A stretch of 24,732 nucleotides of DNA from an uncultured Acidobacteriota bacterium (lineage in GTDB: Bacteria; Acidobacteriota; Thermoanaerobaculia; Gp7-AA8), in the NCBI GenBank assembly GCA_946887105.1, contig CAMPKJ010000047.1, forward strand, positions 1 to 24,732. Reading direction: 5' to 3'. The notes beneath the pieces were generated by a model. That model did not search any database and was not told the DNA's origin. It saw only the letters and a program-made list of their open reading frames with translations. The translations under genes and the position numbers were made by a program. This document shows, one piece after another, positions 1 to 7,537 of the stretch. Numbering within the stretch: the first letter of the stretch is position 1; each line of letters starts with the position of its first letter.

Positions 1-1
1 C

Positions 2-2992
2 GTCGTGCAGATGACCGCGGACGGCTTCGCCACCAAACGCGGACGCCGCGCCGCGCTCGTACATCGCGATGAAGTGAACCGCAACATCCGCGGACGCCGC
101 GGCGCACGCATGCTCGCGCTGACGTCCGGCGGCGCCATCCCGGAAGTGGCCGACTACCGCGTCGTGCTCGAGCCGGAAGAGACGTTCATCGGCACGCTGA
201 ACGAAGACTTCGCCATCGAGAGCAACGTCGGCGACATCTTCCAGCTCGGCAACCTGTCGTGGAGAGTCCTGCAAGTCGGCGCCGGCGAAGTGCGCGTCGC
301 CGACGCAAAGGGAGCACCCCCGAGCATCCCCTTCTGGCTCGGCGAAGCACCGGCGCGAAGCGATGAGCTGTCGCGGGCGGTGAGTGAGCTGAGGAGGGAT
401 TTCGAACTGGCGTTGGGCGTTGGGCTCGAGGCGTTTGGGACTCTCGGCCCGGACGACAATTTTCGCCAGCACGAAGACGCCCAAACGCCCAACGCCCAAC
501 GCCTAACGCCGATCGACTGGCTCACCCACGAATGCACCCTCCCCGAATCCGCCGCCCGCGAGATCGCCGACTATCTGACCGAGTCCCGCCGCGCACTCGG
601 CGTTCTTCCGACGCAGGAGACGCTCGTGCTCGAGCGCTTTTTCGATGAGTCGGGCGGGATGCAGCTGGTGTTGCATGCGCCGTTCGGGAGTCGCATCAAC
701 AAGGCGTGGGGACTGGCGCTGCGGAAGCGCTTCTGCCGGCAGTTCGATTTCGAGCTGCAGGCGGCGGCGACCGAGGATGCGGTGCTGCTGTCGCTCGGAC
801 CGCAGCATTCCTTTCCGCTGTCGGACGTCTTCCGCTATCTCCATCCCGCCACCGCGCGCGACGTGCTCGTGCAGGCGTTCCTCGACGCGCCCGTATGGCA
901 GACGCGCTGGCGCTGGAACGCCACCATCTCGCTGGCGGTGCCGCGCAATCGCAACGGCAGAAAAGTGCCGCCGCAATTGCAGCGCACCATCGCCGACGAT
1001 CTCATGGCCGCCGTGTTCCCCGACGCCGCGGCGTGCTTCGAGAACATCGGCGGCGATCGCAAGATCCCCGATCACCCGCTCGTGAATCAGGCCGTGCGCG
1101 ATTGCCTCGAGGAGGCGATGGATTTCGACGGGCTGGCCTCGGTGCTGGCGCGCATTCACGCCGATGAGATCAACCTCGTCGCGCGCGACACCGTCGAGCC
1201 GTCGCCGCTCTGCCACGACATCCTGAACGCGAAGCCGTACGCATTCCTCGACGACGCGCCGCTCGAAGAACGCCGCACGCAGGCGGTCTACACACGCCGC
1301 GCCGGCGACGTATCGTCCGCAAACGACATGGGCGCGCTCGACCTCGCCGCGATCCTGCGCGTGCGCGAAGAGGAACGCCCCGAGCCGCGCGATGCGGACG
1401 AGTTGCACGATGCGCTGCTCACCATCGGTTTCCTGACCGAAGCGGAAGGACGGGAGATGGATTTCGACCCGCTGCTTCGTGCGAAGCGGGCCACGTTGCT
1501 TCGCATCGGAACAACCCCTCATCCGCCTTCGGCACCTTCTCCCCTCACGAGGGGAGAAGGCCACTCGAGCCAGGTAGCGCGAAGCGCGGATGAGGGGTCC
1601 TCTCTCTGGATCGCCGCCGAGCGTCTCCCCGAGCTCCTCGCAATCCATCCCCAGATCACACCCAGCATCACCGCCCCGCCCTCGCGCCAGAAAAGCTGGA
1701 CGCGCGAAAGCGCCCTCATCGAGATCCTCCGCGGCCGCATGTCCTTCCTCGGCCCCACCACCGCCGCCGCGCTCGCGCAATCGCTGCACATCGAGGAACG
1801 CGACGTCGACGCCGCGCTCCTCGCGCTCGAATCCGAAGGTGTGGTCCTGCGCGGCACGTTCGAGACGCGCGGCGCGCTGGAGTGGTGCGACCGCCGCCTG
1901 CTCGCACGCATCCATCGCTACACCATCCATCGCCTGCGCGCGGAGATCGAGCCGGTCGGCGCGGCCGACTTCATGCGCTTCCTCTTGGTCTGGCAGCACG
2001 TCGCGCCGTCCGCGAAACTGCGCGGCATCGACGGCCTGCAGGCGGTGCTCGCACAACTCGACGGCTTCGAAGTGGCCGCCAGCGGCTGGGAGCGCTCCGT
2101 CCTGCCGGCGCGCATCGACGCGTACGAGCCGTCGATGCTGGACATGCTCTGCCTGACCGGCGAAATCGGCTGGGCGCGACTCTCTCCGGCGACCTCGACC
2201 GTCGTGAGCGCGACGCCGATCGCACTGTTCCTCCGCGCGAACGCCGACGCCTGGCAATCGCTGCGCGATGCGTCCGCGATCGAGCTGAGTGACGCCGCAC
2301 GAAACGCGCTCGAAGTACTGCGCACGCGCGGTGCGTCGTTCGCGCGCGACCTCGGCTCCGACGAAGCGATCGGCGAGCTCGTCTCCGCCGGCCTGATCTC
2401 TTCCGATGGATTCGCGGGGCTGCGCACGCTCACCGGCGGCCCGCAAAAGCAACGTGCGAATCTCGCGGGACGCTGGTCGCTGCTCGCACCGCAAAGCTCG
2501 TCCGACGACGCCATCGAAACGCAGGCGCGCACGCTGCTGGGCCGCTACGGAGTGATCTTCCGCCGGCTCCTCGCGCGCGAGCCGAACGCGGCGCCGTGGC
2601 GCGAGCTGGCGCGCGTCTATCGCAGGATGGAAGCGCGCGGCGAGATCCGCGGCGGACGTTTCGTCCGCGGCATGAGCGGCGAACAGTTCGCGCTGCCGGA
2701 CGCGATCGAGCGCCTGCGCGAGATCCGCCGCACGCACGCGGACGGACGGCTCATCGTCATCAGCGCCGCCGATCCGCTCAACCTCACCGGCATCATTTCC
2801 GAGGAGGAACGGATCCGCGCGGTGGCCGGGACGCGCATCGCCTATCGCGACGGCGTCGCGGTCTCGGTGATGGAAGGCGACTACGTCCGCACGCTCGTCG
2901 ATCTCGATGCGACGAACGCGATGACTGCCGCGGCGGCACTCGCGGGGCGGCGCGTGCCGGTCAGCAGCGGATTCGTGGGACGAACCGCCTAA
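2..2992 (+). CDS. lhr: Lhr-family DEAD/DEAH helicase, C-terminal part (5' truncated)
   Basis: The reading frame is open from base 2, so the gene begins upstream of the window; about 996 codons are visible. Lhr proteins are superfamily 2 ATP-dependent DNA/RNA helicases linked to DNA repair. The RecA-like motor domains are missing here. What is seen is the Lhr-specific part: the RGRRGARMLALTSGGAIP stretch near residues 30-47, then VLEPEETFIGTLNEDFA, the FWLGEAPARS motif, the FFDESGGMQLVLHAPFG segment and RKRFCRQFDFELQAAATEDA, followed by a long winged-helix-rich C-terminus. Two stretches do not fit the family: roughly residues 136-170 and 504-532 of the visible protein. Both are translations of palindromic DNA (separate entries) and split otherwise conserved segments without breaking the frame. 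The stop overlaps the convergent phosphatase gene by 4 bp. Family assignment is confident from recalled motifs. Confidence 0.9.
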   Translation, partial: VVQMTADGFATKRGRRAALVHRDEVNRNIRGRRGARMLALTSGGAIPEVADYRVVLEPEETFIGTLNEDFAIESNVGDIFQLGNLSWRVLQVGAGEVRVADAKGAPPSIPFWLGEAPARSDELSRAVSELRRDFELALGVGLEAFGTLGPDDNFRQHEDAQTPNAQRLTPIDWLTHECTLPESAAREIADYLTESRRALGVLPTQETLVLERFFDESGGMQLVLHAPFGSRINKAWGLALRKRFCRQFDFELQAAATEDAVLLSLGPQHSFPLSDVFRYLHPATARDVLVQAFLDAPVWQTRWRWNATISLAVPRNRNGRKVPPQLQRTIADDLMAAVFPDAAACFENIGGDRKIPDHPLVNQAVRDCLEEAMDFDGLASVLARIHADEINLVARDTVEPSPLCHDILNAKPYAFLDDAPLEERRTQAVYTRRAGDVSSANDMGALDLAAILRVREEERPEPRDADELHDALLTIGFLTEAEGREMDFDPLLRAKRATLLRIGTTPHPPSAPSPLTRGEGHSSQVARSADEGSSLWIAAERLPELLAIHPQITPSITAPPSRQKSWTRESALIEILRGRMSFLGPTTAAALAQSLHIEERDVDAALLALESEGVVLRGTFETRGALEWCDRRLLARIHRYTIHRLRAEIEPVGAADFMRFLLVWQHVAPSAKLRGIDGLQAVLAQLDGFEVAASGWERSVLPARIDAYEPSMLDMLCLTGEIGWARLSPATSTVVSATPIALFLRANADAWQSLRDASAIELSDAARNALEVLRTRGASFARDLGSDEAIGELVSAGLISSDGFAGLRTLTGGPQKQRANLAGRWSLLAPQSSSDDAIETQARTLLGRYGVIFRRLLAREPNAAPWRELARVYRRMEARGEIRGGRFVRGMSGEQFALPDAIERLREIRRTHADGRLIVISAADPLNLTGIISEEERIRAVAGTRIAYRDGVAVSVMEGDYVRTLVDLDATNAMTAAAALAGRRVPVSSGFVGRTA
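409..510. repeat. Palindromic element P1, in frame inside lhr
   Basis: The left arm begins GGCGTTGGGCGTTGGG and ends GGCGTTTGGG (409-439). The right arm (478-510) is its near-perfect reverse complement, reading CCCAAACGCCCAACGCCC and onward. Each arm is made of short GCGTTGG-like words in direct repeat. The central ~38 bp is unpaired. The 102-bp unit equals 34 codons and lies between two Lhr segments (RRDFE and PIDWLTHEC) that I would expect to be much closer together. Confidence 0.8.
1515..1597. repeat. Palindromic element P2, in frame inside lhr
   Basis: Outer arms CCCCTCATCCG (1515-1525) and CGGATGAGGGG (1587-1597) are perfect complements. Inside is a second perfect 11-bp stem, CCTTCTCCCCT (1535-1545) with AGGGGAGAAGG (1550-1560), around a CACG loop. 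The translated peptide is Pro/Ser/Arg rich and interrupts Lhr between ATLLRIG and LWIAAERLPEL. The sequence resembles a dispersed intergenic repeat type I recall from many GC-rich genomes; it is not related to P1. Confidence 0.75.
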
Positions 2993-3495
2993 CGCGCCAC
3001 CGCACCGTAGCGCAGCGCGACCACCTTCGGCGAGGCGCCGTCGACGTCCGTCAGCACGTACAGGTTGTCGAACTCCGACTCCTCGATCTTCGGCATGTCC
3101 GCGCCGAACGCTTTCATCACCGACACGGTGGTATTCGAATGACCGACCACGAGCACGGTCTGTCCGCGGCGTTGCTCGCGAATCTCCCTGGCCAGATCGG
3201 AGGCGTACGTCCCGCCCGCATTGCGCACCAGCGGCGTGATGCCGAGGGCTTGCGCGAATGGCGCGGCGGTGTCCTGCACGCGCCGGTATTGCGTCGTGTA
3301 GATGGCGTCGACCTTCACGCCGGCCAGCACGCGCGCGAGCTCGTTCGCGCGTTCCGTTCCTGCCGGAGTCAGCGGCGACGCATCCTCCTGCGATGCCTTC
3401 TCGGCGTGGCGCACGAGGATCACGGTCGTGACCGGATTCGGCGCGGCGGCGAGCGACGTGGCGAGGAGGGCGAGCAGCAGCGCGAAGCGTTTCAT
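2989..3495 (-). CDS. Secreted histidine phosphatase family protein
   Basis: 168 residues. Residues 1-18 form a signal peptide (MKRF, a hydrophobic Leu/Ala run, then AAA), so the enzyme is probably periplasmic or exported. The histidine-phosphatase core follows: ILVRHAEK with R29/H30, the catalytic phospho-histidine motif, and VVGHSNT with the second histidine at H119. The family includes phosphoglycerate mutases and phosphohistidine/sugar phosphatases; the short exported form suggests a broad phosphatase of the SixA/PhoE-like group, substrate unknown. The start is supported by the signal peptide. No Shine-Dalgarno sequence is present; instead TAATCT lies exactly 6 nt before the ATG, so the mRNA may be leaderless. 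The gene converges on lhr with a 4-bp overlap. Confidence 0.85.
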   Translation of the reverse strand: MKRFALLLALLATSLAAAPNPVTTVILVRHAEKASQEDASPLTPAGTERANELARVLAGVKVDAIYTTQYRRVQDTAAPFAQALGITPLVRNAGGTYASDLAREIREQRRGQTVLVVGHSNTTVSVMKAFGADMPKIEESEFDNLYVLTDVDGASPKVVALRYGAVAR

Positions 3496-3501
3496 CCGCC
3501 G

Positions 3502-3507
3502 AGATTA
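3502..3507 (-). promoter_or_regulatory. -10 hexamer TAATCT, 6 nt before the phosphatase ATG
   Basis: Read on the minus strand this is TAATCT, CGGCGG, ATG. The spacing predicts a transcription start on or next to the start codon. Confidence 0.5.
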
Positions 3508-3559
3508 CCGCGGCTGGGCCACGTTCTTGCTCATCAGTTCGGCAAAGGAGACGCAGTTC

Positions 3560-3838
3560 ATGAAGAAAGCACTCACACTCGCCGCGATCCTGATGCTGCT
3601 GGCCGCCGTGGCTTGCACCGAGAAAACCGAAACCGACATCGAGACCGACAGCACCGGCTCGGCCACCACGGTGACCGTGGAGTCGAGCACCACGCCCGCG
3701 ATCGACACCGCCGCCACCGCCGAAGCGACGGCGGAGGCGACCGATGCGGCCCGCGATGCCGCGCACGCCGCCGGCACCGCGATGGAAACCGCCGGTCAGG
3801 CCATCCAGGAAGAGACGAAGACCGACACGAATCCGTAG
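3560..3838 (+). CDS. Small Ala/Thr-rich lipoprotein
   Basis: 92 residues. The N-terminus MKKALTLAAILMLLAAVAC is a lipoprotein signal with the lipobox cysteine at C19, so the protein should be lipid-anchored to a membrane. The mature part is low complexity: an acidic Thr/Glu segment, a Thr/Val stretch, then an Ala-rich region (residues ~54-80) that is probably helical. No enzymatic motif is visible; function unknown. The ATG is well supported by AAAGGAG 9 nt upstream. This is one of the few genes here with a clear Shine-Dalgarno sequence. It is divergent from the phosphatase, with 64 bp between start codons, and is followed by a terminator. Confidence 0.75.
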   Translation: MKKALTLAAILMLLAAVACTEKTETDIETDSTGSATTVTVESSTTPAIDTAATAEATAEATDAARDAAHAAGTAMETAGQAIQEETKTDTNP

Positions 3839-3849
3839 TCCGTGGGGCC

Positions 3850-3881
3850 GAGGCAGGGGCGTGCGTCCCTGCCTCGTTTTT
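3850..3881 (+). terminator. Rho-independent terminator after the lipoprotein gene
   Basis: GAGGCAGGG (3850-3858) pairs with CCCTGCCTC (3867-3875), followed by GTTTTT. It starts 12 bp after the stop codon. Confidence 0.85.
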
Positions 3882-3888
3882 GGGCACA

Positions 3889-4977
3889 TCACAAGATCAG
3901 GTGCATGTCCCCGAACTCGTGCCACAGATACTCGCGATGCAGCGCCTCCGCGTACGCCCGGGCAACGACGTCGCGTCCCGCAATCGCCTCGAGCATGGCC
4001 AGGTGCGTGGCACGCGGCTCGTGCAATCCGGTCAGCACTCCATCGACGACGCGCACGCCGCGCCCGGGCGTGATCACGAGATCGGTCCAGCCGCGCGATG
4101 CGATGACGCTGCCGCTCGCGTCGACGCTGCTCTCCAGCGCGCGCACGGCCGTCGTGCCGACCGCGATCACGCGGCCTCCGCGTTCCCGCGTTGCACGCAC
4201 GCGCTCGGCCGTCCGCTGCGGCACCTCGTACCACTCCTCGTACGGCTCTTCGTGCTGTTCGAGACTGGCCACGCCGGTGTGCAGCAGCAGCTTCGCCAGT
4301 TGCACGCCGCTGCGCCGCAGGCAGGCCAGCAGCGATCGCGTGAATGGACGTCCCGCGGATGGCATCTCCGCCGATCCCGCCTCGCGCGCAAACACGGTCT
4401 GGTAAGCACTGAGCGGGAATCGCCGCGGCACGTAGTCGTACGCGATCGGCCGGCCCCAGCGATGCAGATACTCGAGCACCGGCAGCGGCACGTCGAGCTT
4501 CGCTACCCACAACCGCTTCGACTCACGATACGGCGCGAGCAACGTCACCGTGCCGCCGCCTGGAATCGACAACCGCTCGCCCGCGTGCGCGACCACTTTG
4601 CGCGGCTCCATCACCGCGAGACCGGCCGGCAGCGAAGTCGACCAGTGCAGCGCGATCTCTTCACCATCCTCACGCAAGGCCGTGAGCGCCGCCGGCACGG
4701 TCGCGGAGGTATTCAGGACCAGCAGATCGCCGGGCGCGAGAAAGCGCGGCAGCTCGCGAAAATGTGCGTGCACGATGTCGGTGCCTCGGAGTTCCTCGGC
4801 AGTTCCTCGGGTTCCTCGGGAGAACGCGTCCGGCTCCTTCGAGGAACTCCGAGGCACCGAGGCACTCCGAGGAACTCGCGACACGAGCATGCGCACGTCA
4901 TCGCGGCCGCTCGCGCGCAGCTCCGCCGGCTCGCGCGCTTCGAGCCGCGGCGGCAACGTGAACGCCGCGGCACTCAT
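3889..4977 (-). CDS. QueA-like S-adenosylmethionine:tRNA ribosyltransferase-isomerase
   Basis: 362 residues. QueA transfers and isomerises the ribosyl part of S-adenosylmethionine onto 7-aminomethyl-7-deazaguanine in tRNA to give epoxyqueuosine. Family signatures are seen: PGDLLVLNTSATVPA (~80-94), IAYDYVPRRFPLSAYQTVFA, GSAEMPSAGRPFT, LLLHTGV, GGRVIAVGTTAVRALES, WTDLVI and the C-terminal YLWHEFGDMHLIL. It most resembles the variant branch I recall from actinobacteria, which is not always near other queuosine genes, and none are here; the true substrate may differ. Residues ~35-66 are encoded by a palindromic repeat (P3) inserted between DDVRMLVSR and DIVHAHFRELPRFL. A longer upstream open frame exists, but MSAAAF is preferred: its ATG overlaps the SDR stop as ATGA, implying translational coupling. 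Confidence 0.85.
   Translation of the reverse strand: MSAAAFTLPPRLEAREPAELRASGRDDVRMLVSRVPRSASVPRSSSKEPDAFSRGTRGTAEELRGTDIVHAHFRELPRFLAPGDLLVLNTSATVPAALTALREDGEEIALHWSTSLPAGLAVMEPRKVVAHAGERLSIPGGGTVTLLAPYRESKRLWVAKLDVPLPVLEYLHRWGRPIAYDYVPRRFPLSAYQTVFAREAGSAEMPSAGRPFTRSLLACLRRSGVQLAKLLLHTGVASLEQHEEPYEEWYEVPQRTAERVRATRERGGRVIAVGTTAVRALESSVDASGSVIASRGWTDLVITPGRGVRVVDGVLTGLHEPRATHLAMLEAIAGRDVVARAYAEALHREYLWHEFGDMHLIL
4779..4878. repeat. Palindromic element P3, in frame inside the queA-like gene
   Basis: CGGTGCCTCGGAGTTCCTCG (4779-4798) and CGAGGAACTCCGAGGCACCG (4840-4859) are perfect 20-bp complements. Both sides carry further GTTCCTCGG / CCGAGGAAC words. It belongs to the same sequence family as the element at 7431-7530. 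It adds about 32 residues near the N-terminus of the enzyme. Confidence 0.85.
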
Positions 4978-5633
4978 TGCAGCACCTGCGAAACCACGCG
5001 CGGCGCGACCGCGGCCGGATGCGGCAGATGCGACAGATCGATGCCCGGCTCCGCGAGCGCGTGCATCTCGGTGTTCATGTCGCCCGGATCGATGACGTGC
5101 ACGCGCACGCCGCTGCCCTCGAGCTCCTTCGCCAGAATGCGCGACATGTGCTCGAGCGCGGCCTTGCTGCCGCCGTATCCGCCCCAGCCGGCGTAGGCGT
5201 TCACGCCCGCGTCGGAGGAGATGTTCACGATCGTGCCGTGCCCGCGCTCGCGCATGGCCGGCAGCAGCAGCTGGATGAGATGAAACGGCGCGACGACGTT
5301 GACTTTGAGCACGCGCAGCAGCGCGTCCCACGGATAGTGTTCGAGCGCCGGCATCGGGCTGGGCCCGATCTCGGACGCGTTGTTGATCAGCACGTCGATG
5401 CGGCCGAATTCCTCGATGCCGCGCGCGACGATCTCTTCCGCGATCTCCGAAACATCGCCCGCGATGGCCACGACGCGCGTGAACGGTTCCAGCTCGCGCC
5501 GCGTTTCGTCGAGCGCCCTTGCACCGCGCGCGTTGAGGATCAATGGATGGCCGCGCCGCGCCAGATCGTTTGCGATCGCGCGGCCGAGACCCTTCGAAGC
5601 ACCGGTGATGAGCACTACGTCATTGGATGTCAT
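4974..5633 (-). CDS. Short-chain dehydrogenase/reductase (SDR)
   Basis: 219 residues, the size of a classical SDR lacking a long C-terminal arm. The Rossmann NAD(P) motif TGASKGLG is at 10-17, NNAS at ~84-87, the catalytic serine in ISSDAG (S139/S140), and the active-site YGGSK gives Y153 and K157. N111 in VLKVNVVAPF is the usual structural Asn. It is a cytoplasmic oxidoreductase whose substrate cannot be told from sequence. It is translationally coupled to the downstream QueA-like gene by an ATGA overlap, so the two may act in one pathway. A 76-bp gap separates it from the response regulator upstream. Confidence 0.88.
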   Translation of the reverse strand: MTSNDVVLITGASKGLGRAIANDLARRGHPLILNARGARALDETRRELEPFTRVVAIAGDVSEIAEEIVARGIEEFGRIDVLINNASEIGPSPMPALEHYPWDALLRVLKVNVVAPFHLIQLLLPAMRERGHGTIVNISSDAGVNAYAGWGGYGGSKAALEHMSRILAKELEGSGVRVHVIDPGDMNTEMHALAEPGIDLSHLPHPAAVAPRVVSQVLQ

Positions 5634-5709
5634 GCATCCATGATCGGCTCGCGGTCGCGGCGCGACTTCGTGCGGGCGGACGGTGCCGCACCTGTACGAC
5701 CGGACAGGT

Positions 5710-6297
5710 TCAGATCAGCCGGCGCTCCGCCGCGATCGCCACCGCTTGCGCGCGGCTGTCCGCACCGAGCTTGTTGAAGATCGAGGTCACGTGAAACTTC
5801 ACCGTGCGCTCCGAGATGCCGAGCGCCGCCGCGATCTCCTTGTTCGACTGCCCGAGCAGCCGCAGCACTTCGCGCTCGCGTGCGGTGAGCCGCGCGCGTC
5901 CGCCGCGCGAGAGCAGTTGCGCGGTCACGCGCGAGTCGAGATACGACTCTCCACGCGCCACCGCCGCGATGGCGCGTTCGATGTCCGCGAGCGGCGCGCC
6001 TTTCAGCAGATAGCCCTTCGCGCCCGCGGCCAGCGCGCGATCGATCTCCTCGTCCGTGCCGTACGCGGTGAGCATCAGCACCGGCGCCGCGAACTTCGCG
6101 ATCGCGTCGAGGCCGCTCAGTCCCGGCAGTTCGAGATCGAGGATCACCACGTCCGGCCGCAAACGCGCAGCCGCCGCGATCCCCTCCTCCGCCGATCCGT
6201 AGCCGCCGGCCACTTCGATGTCGCCCTTGCCGTGCAGCGCCGCCACGAGCCCCTCGCGCACGATCGGATGGTCGTCGACGATGAGCACGCGCGTCAT
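5710..6297 (-). CDS. LuxR/NarL-type response regulator
   Basis: 195 residues. The N-terminal receiver domain (1-~120) has the acidic pair D8/D9 (LIVDDHP), the phospho-acceptor D54 in VVILDLELPG, the LTAYG threonine and the conserved LLKGA lysine. The C-terminal LuxR helix-turn-helix (~132-190) shows LTAREREVLRLLGQSNKEIA and ISERTVKFHVTSIFNKLG. It should bind DNA when phosphorylated by the adjacent kinase. Its start overlaps the kinase stop by 4 bp (ATGA), a typical two-component operon layout. Whether transcription continues into the SDR and QueA-like genes is unclear; only a weak hairpin without a T-run follows it. Confidence 0.93.
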   Translation of the reverse strand: MTRVLIVDDHPIVREGLVAALHGKGDIEVAGGYGSAEEGIAAAARLRPDVVILDLELPGLSGLDAIAKFAAPVLMLTAYGTDEEIDRALAAGAKGYLLKGAPLADIERAIAAVARGESYLDSRVTAQLLSRGGRARLTAREREVLRLLGQSNKEIAAALGISERTVKFHVTSIFNKLGADSRAQAVAIAAERRLI

Positions 6298-7418
6298 TTG
6301 CGCACCGTCGCCACGACCCGCGTGCCGCCGCCGCGCTTCGATGTGATCCGCAGCGTTCCGCCTGCCGCACGCGCACGCTCGCGCATGCCGGTGATGCCGT
6401 GTCGCTCGGGCTTAACGCGGCGCACGTCGAAGCCAGCGCCGTCGTCTTCGATCGTCAATCGCGCGCCGCGCTTCGTGCACTCGAGCGTCACCGACGCGGT
6501 GTGCGCGTGCGCGTGCTGACGCACGTTCGTCAGCGCCTGCTGCGCGATCCGGAACAGCTCCTCCTCGACGCGCGCATCGAGCGAGCACGAACCGCGGACC
6601 TCGAACGCCACGCGGATGCCCGACTCCGACGTCAGCTCGCGCGCAAACGCGCCGAGCGCCTGCGCGAGCGGTTTCCCCGACGTCGCGCCCGCACGCAATG
6701 ACGTCACGGAGCGGCGCGCCTCGTCGAGACTGGCGCGCGCGGTGGCGAGCGCTTTCTCCATCCGTTCGCGCACGCGATCGGGATCGCGTCCGACGTGCTG
6801 CAGCGCGGTCTCGATCTGCAACGTCAGCGCAGCCAGCCCCTGCGCGAGCGTGTCGTGGATCTCGCGTGCGAGCCGCGTCCGCTCGTCCGCCCGCACCAGC
6901 ATCGCGCTCTCCTCGGCCAGCCGCGCGCGTTCGATGGCGATGCTGACCTGCAACCCGATCGTGGCCAGCAACCGCAGCTCCGCTTTCGTGAGCCTGCGCA
7001 TGGCCGGCGCGGTGATGTTCATGATGCCGAGGGACTTGCCCTGGAACGTCAGCGGCACGGAGGCGTGATGGGCCAGGCCGCGGGTGAGCTCCGTCTCGCG
7101 CGCGCGGACCGCGGGGCGGAGGCGGCTGCACTCCATCACATCGATGTTGCGCGCGCTCAGCGAGCCGTCGCGGAATTCATTGATGCACCAGCACGGCGCG
7201 CCCGACATCCGCACCGGCTCCTGCAGATACGGCGGCAGATTGCGCGCCGCCGCGGCGTAGATGTGTTCCGTTTCCGGATCGAACAACCACACCCAACCCG
7301 TTTCGAGGCCGAGGAGCCCGGTGACCAGTTCGAGCGTGCGGTCGAGCGCCTGTTGCACGGTCGGCGCGGTGCTCAACGCCTCCGCGACTTCGCCCACGAT
7401 CTCGAGTTCGGATGGCAC
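6294..7418 (-). CDS. GAF-domain sensor histidine kinase (HisKA_3 / NarX-like)
   Basis: 374 residues, no membrane segment, so a cytoplasmic sensor. Residues ~15-165 form a GAF domain. Residues ~178-245 are a HisKA_3 dimerisation domain with phospho-acceptor H188 in REIHDTLAQGLAAL. An HATPase_c domain follows, with N-box QQALTNVRQHAHA and G-box DDGAGFD. The GAF domain has a cysteine group, C76 and C78 in APCWCINEF and C97 in VMECSRL, which could bind a metal or Fe-S cluster; that is inference. The start codon is GTG. TAAAAT lies 6 nt upstream with no Shine-Dalgarno sequence. Palindrome P4 abuts that hexamer. Confidence 0.92.
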   Translation of the reverse strand: MPSELEIVGEVAEALSTAPTVQQALDRTLELVTGLLGLETGWVWLFDPETEHIYAAAARNLPPYLQEPVRMSGAPCWCINEFRDGSLSARNIDVMECSRLRPAVRARETELTRGLAHHASVPLTFQGKSLGIMNITAPAMRRLTKAELRLLATIGLQVSIAIERARLAEESAMLVRADERTRLAREIHDTLAQGLAALTLQIETALQHVGRDPDRVRERMEKALATARASLDEARRSVTSLRAGATSGKPLAQALGAFARELTSESGIRVAFEVRGSCSLDARVEEELFRIAQQALTNVRQHAHAHTASVTLECTKRGARLTIEDDGAGFDVRRVKPERHGITGMRERARAAGGTLRITSKRGGGTRVVATVRK

Positions 7419-7424
7419 AGGGGG

Positions 7425-7430
7425 ATTTTA
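7425..7430 (-). promoter_or_regulatory. -10 hexamer TAAAAT, 6 nt before the kinase GTG start
   Basis: Minus strand reads TAAAAT, CCCCCT, GTG. The DNA immediately upstream, where a -35 would lie, is the palindromic element at 7431-7530; no consensus -35 is visible in it. Confidence 0.5.
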
Positions 7431-7530
7431 CGGTTCCTCGGAGTTCCTCGGTTCCTCGGGGTTCCTCGGAGGAGGCCGCACACCCACCACTCCGAGGAAC
7501 CCGAGGAACCCCGAGGAACCGAGGAACTCG
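7431..7530. repeat. Palindromic element P4, intergenic, same family as P3
   Basis: The left arm (7431-7471) is a run of GTTCCTCGG / AGTTCCTCGG words. The right arm (7490-7530) is the complementary run CCGAGGAACC. The ~18 bp centre is unpaired. It fills most of the 119-bp gap between the membrane-protein stop and the kinase start. Confidence 0.85.
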
Positions 7531-7537
7531 TTTCGCG

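Noticed and set aside
503..4510. 1335-codon minus-strand open frame opposite lhr
   Set aside because: Antisense shadow in GC-rich DNA: Arg/Ala/Gly-rich product without motifs, spanning three recognised genes.
2596..5196. 866-codon plus-strand open frame
   Set aside because: It overlaps lhr, the phosphatase, the lipoprotein and queA in other frames; composition is Arg/His-rich with no domain.
5690..5709. Terminator after the response regulator (ACCTGT/ACAGGT)
   Set aside because: Only a 6-bp stem with no T-run; read-through into the SDR gene seems as likely.
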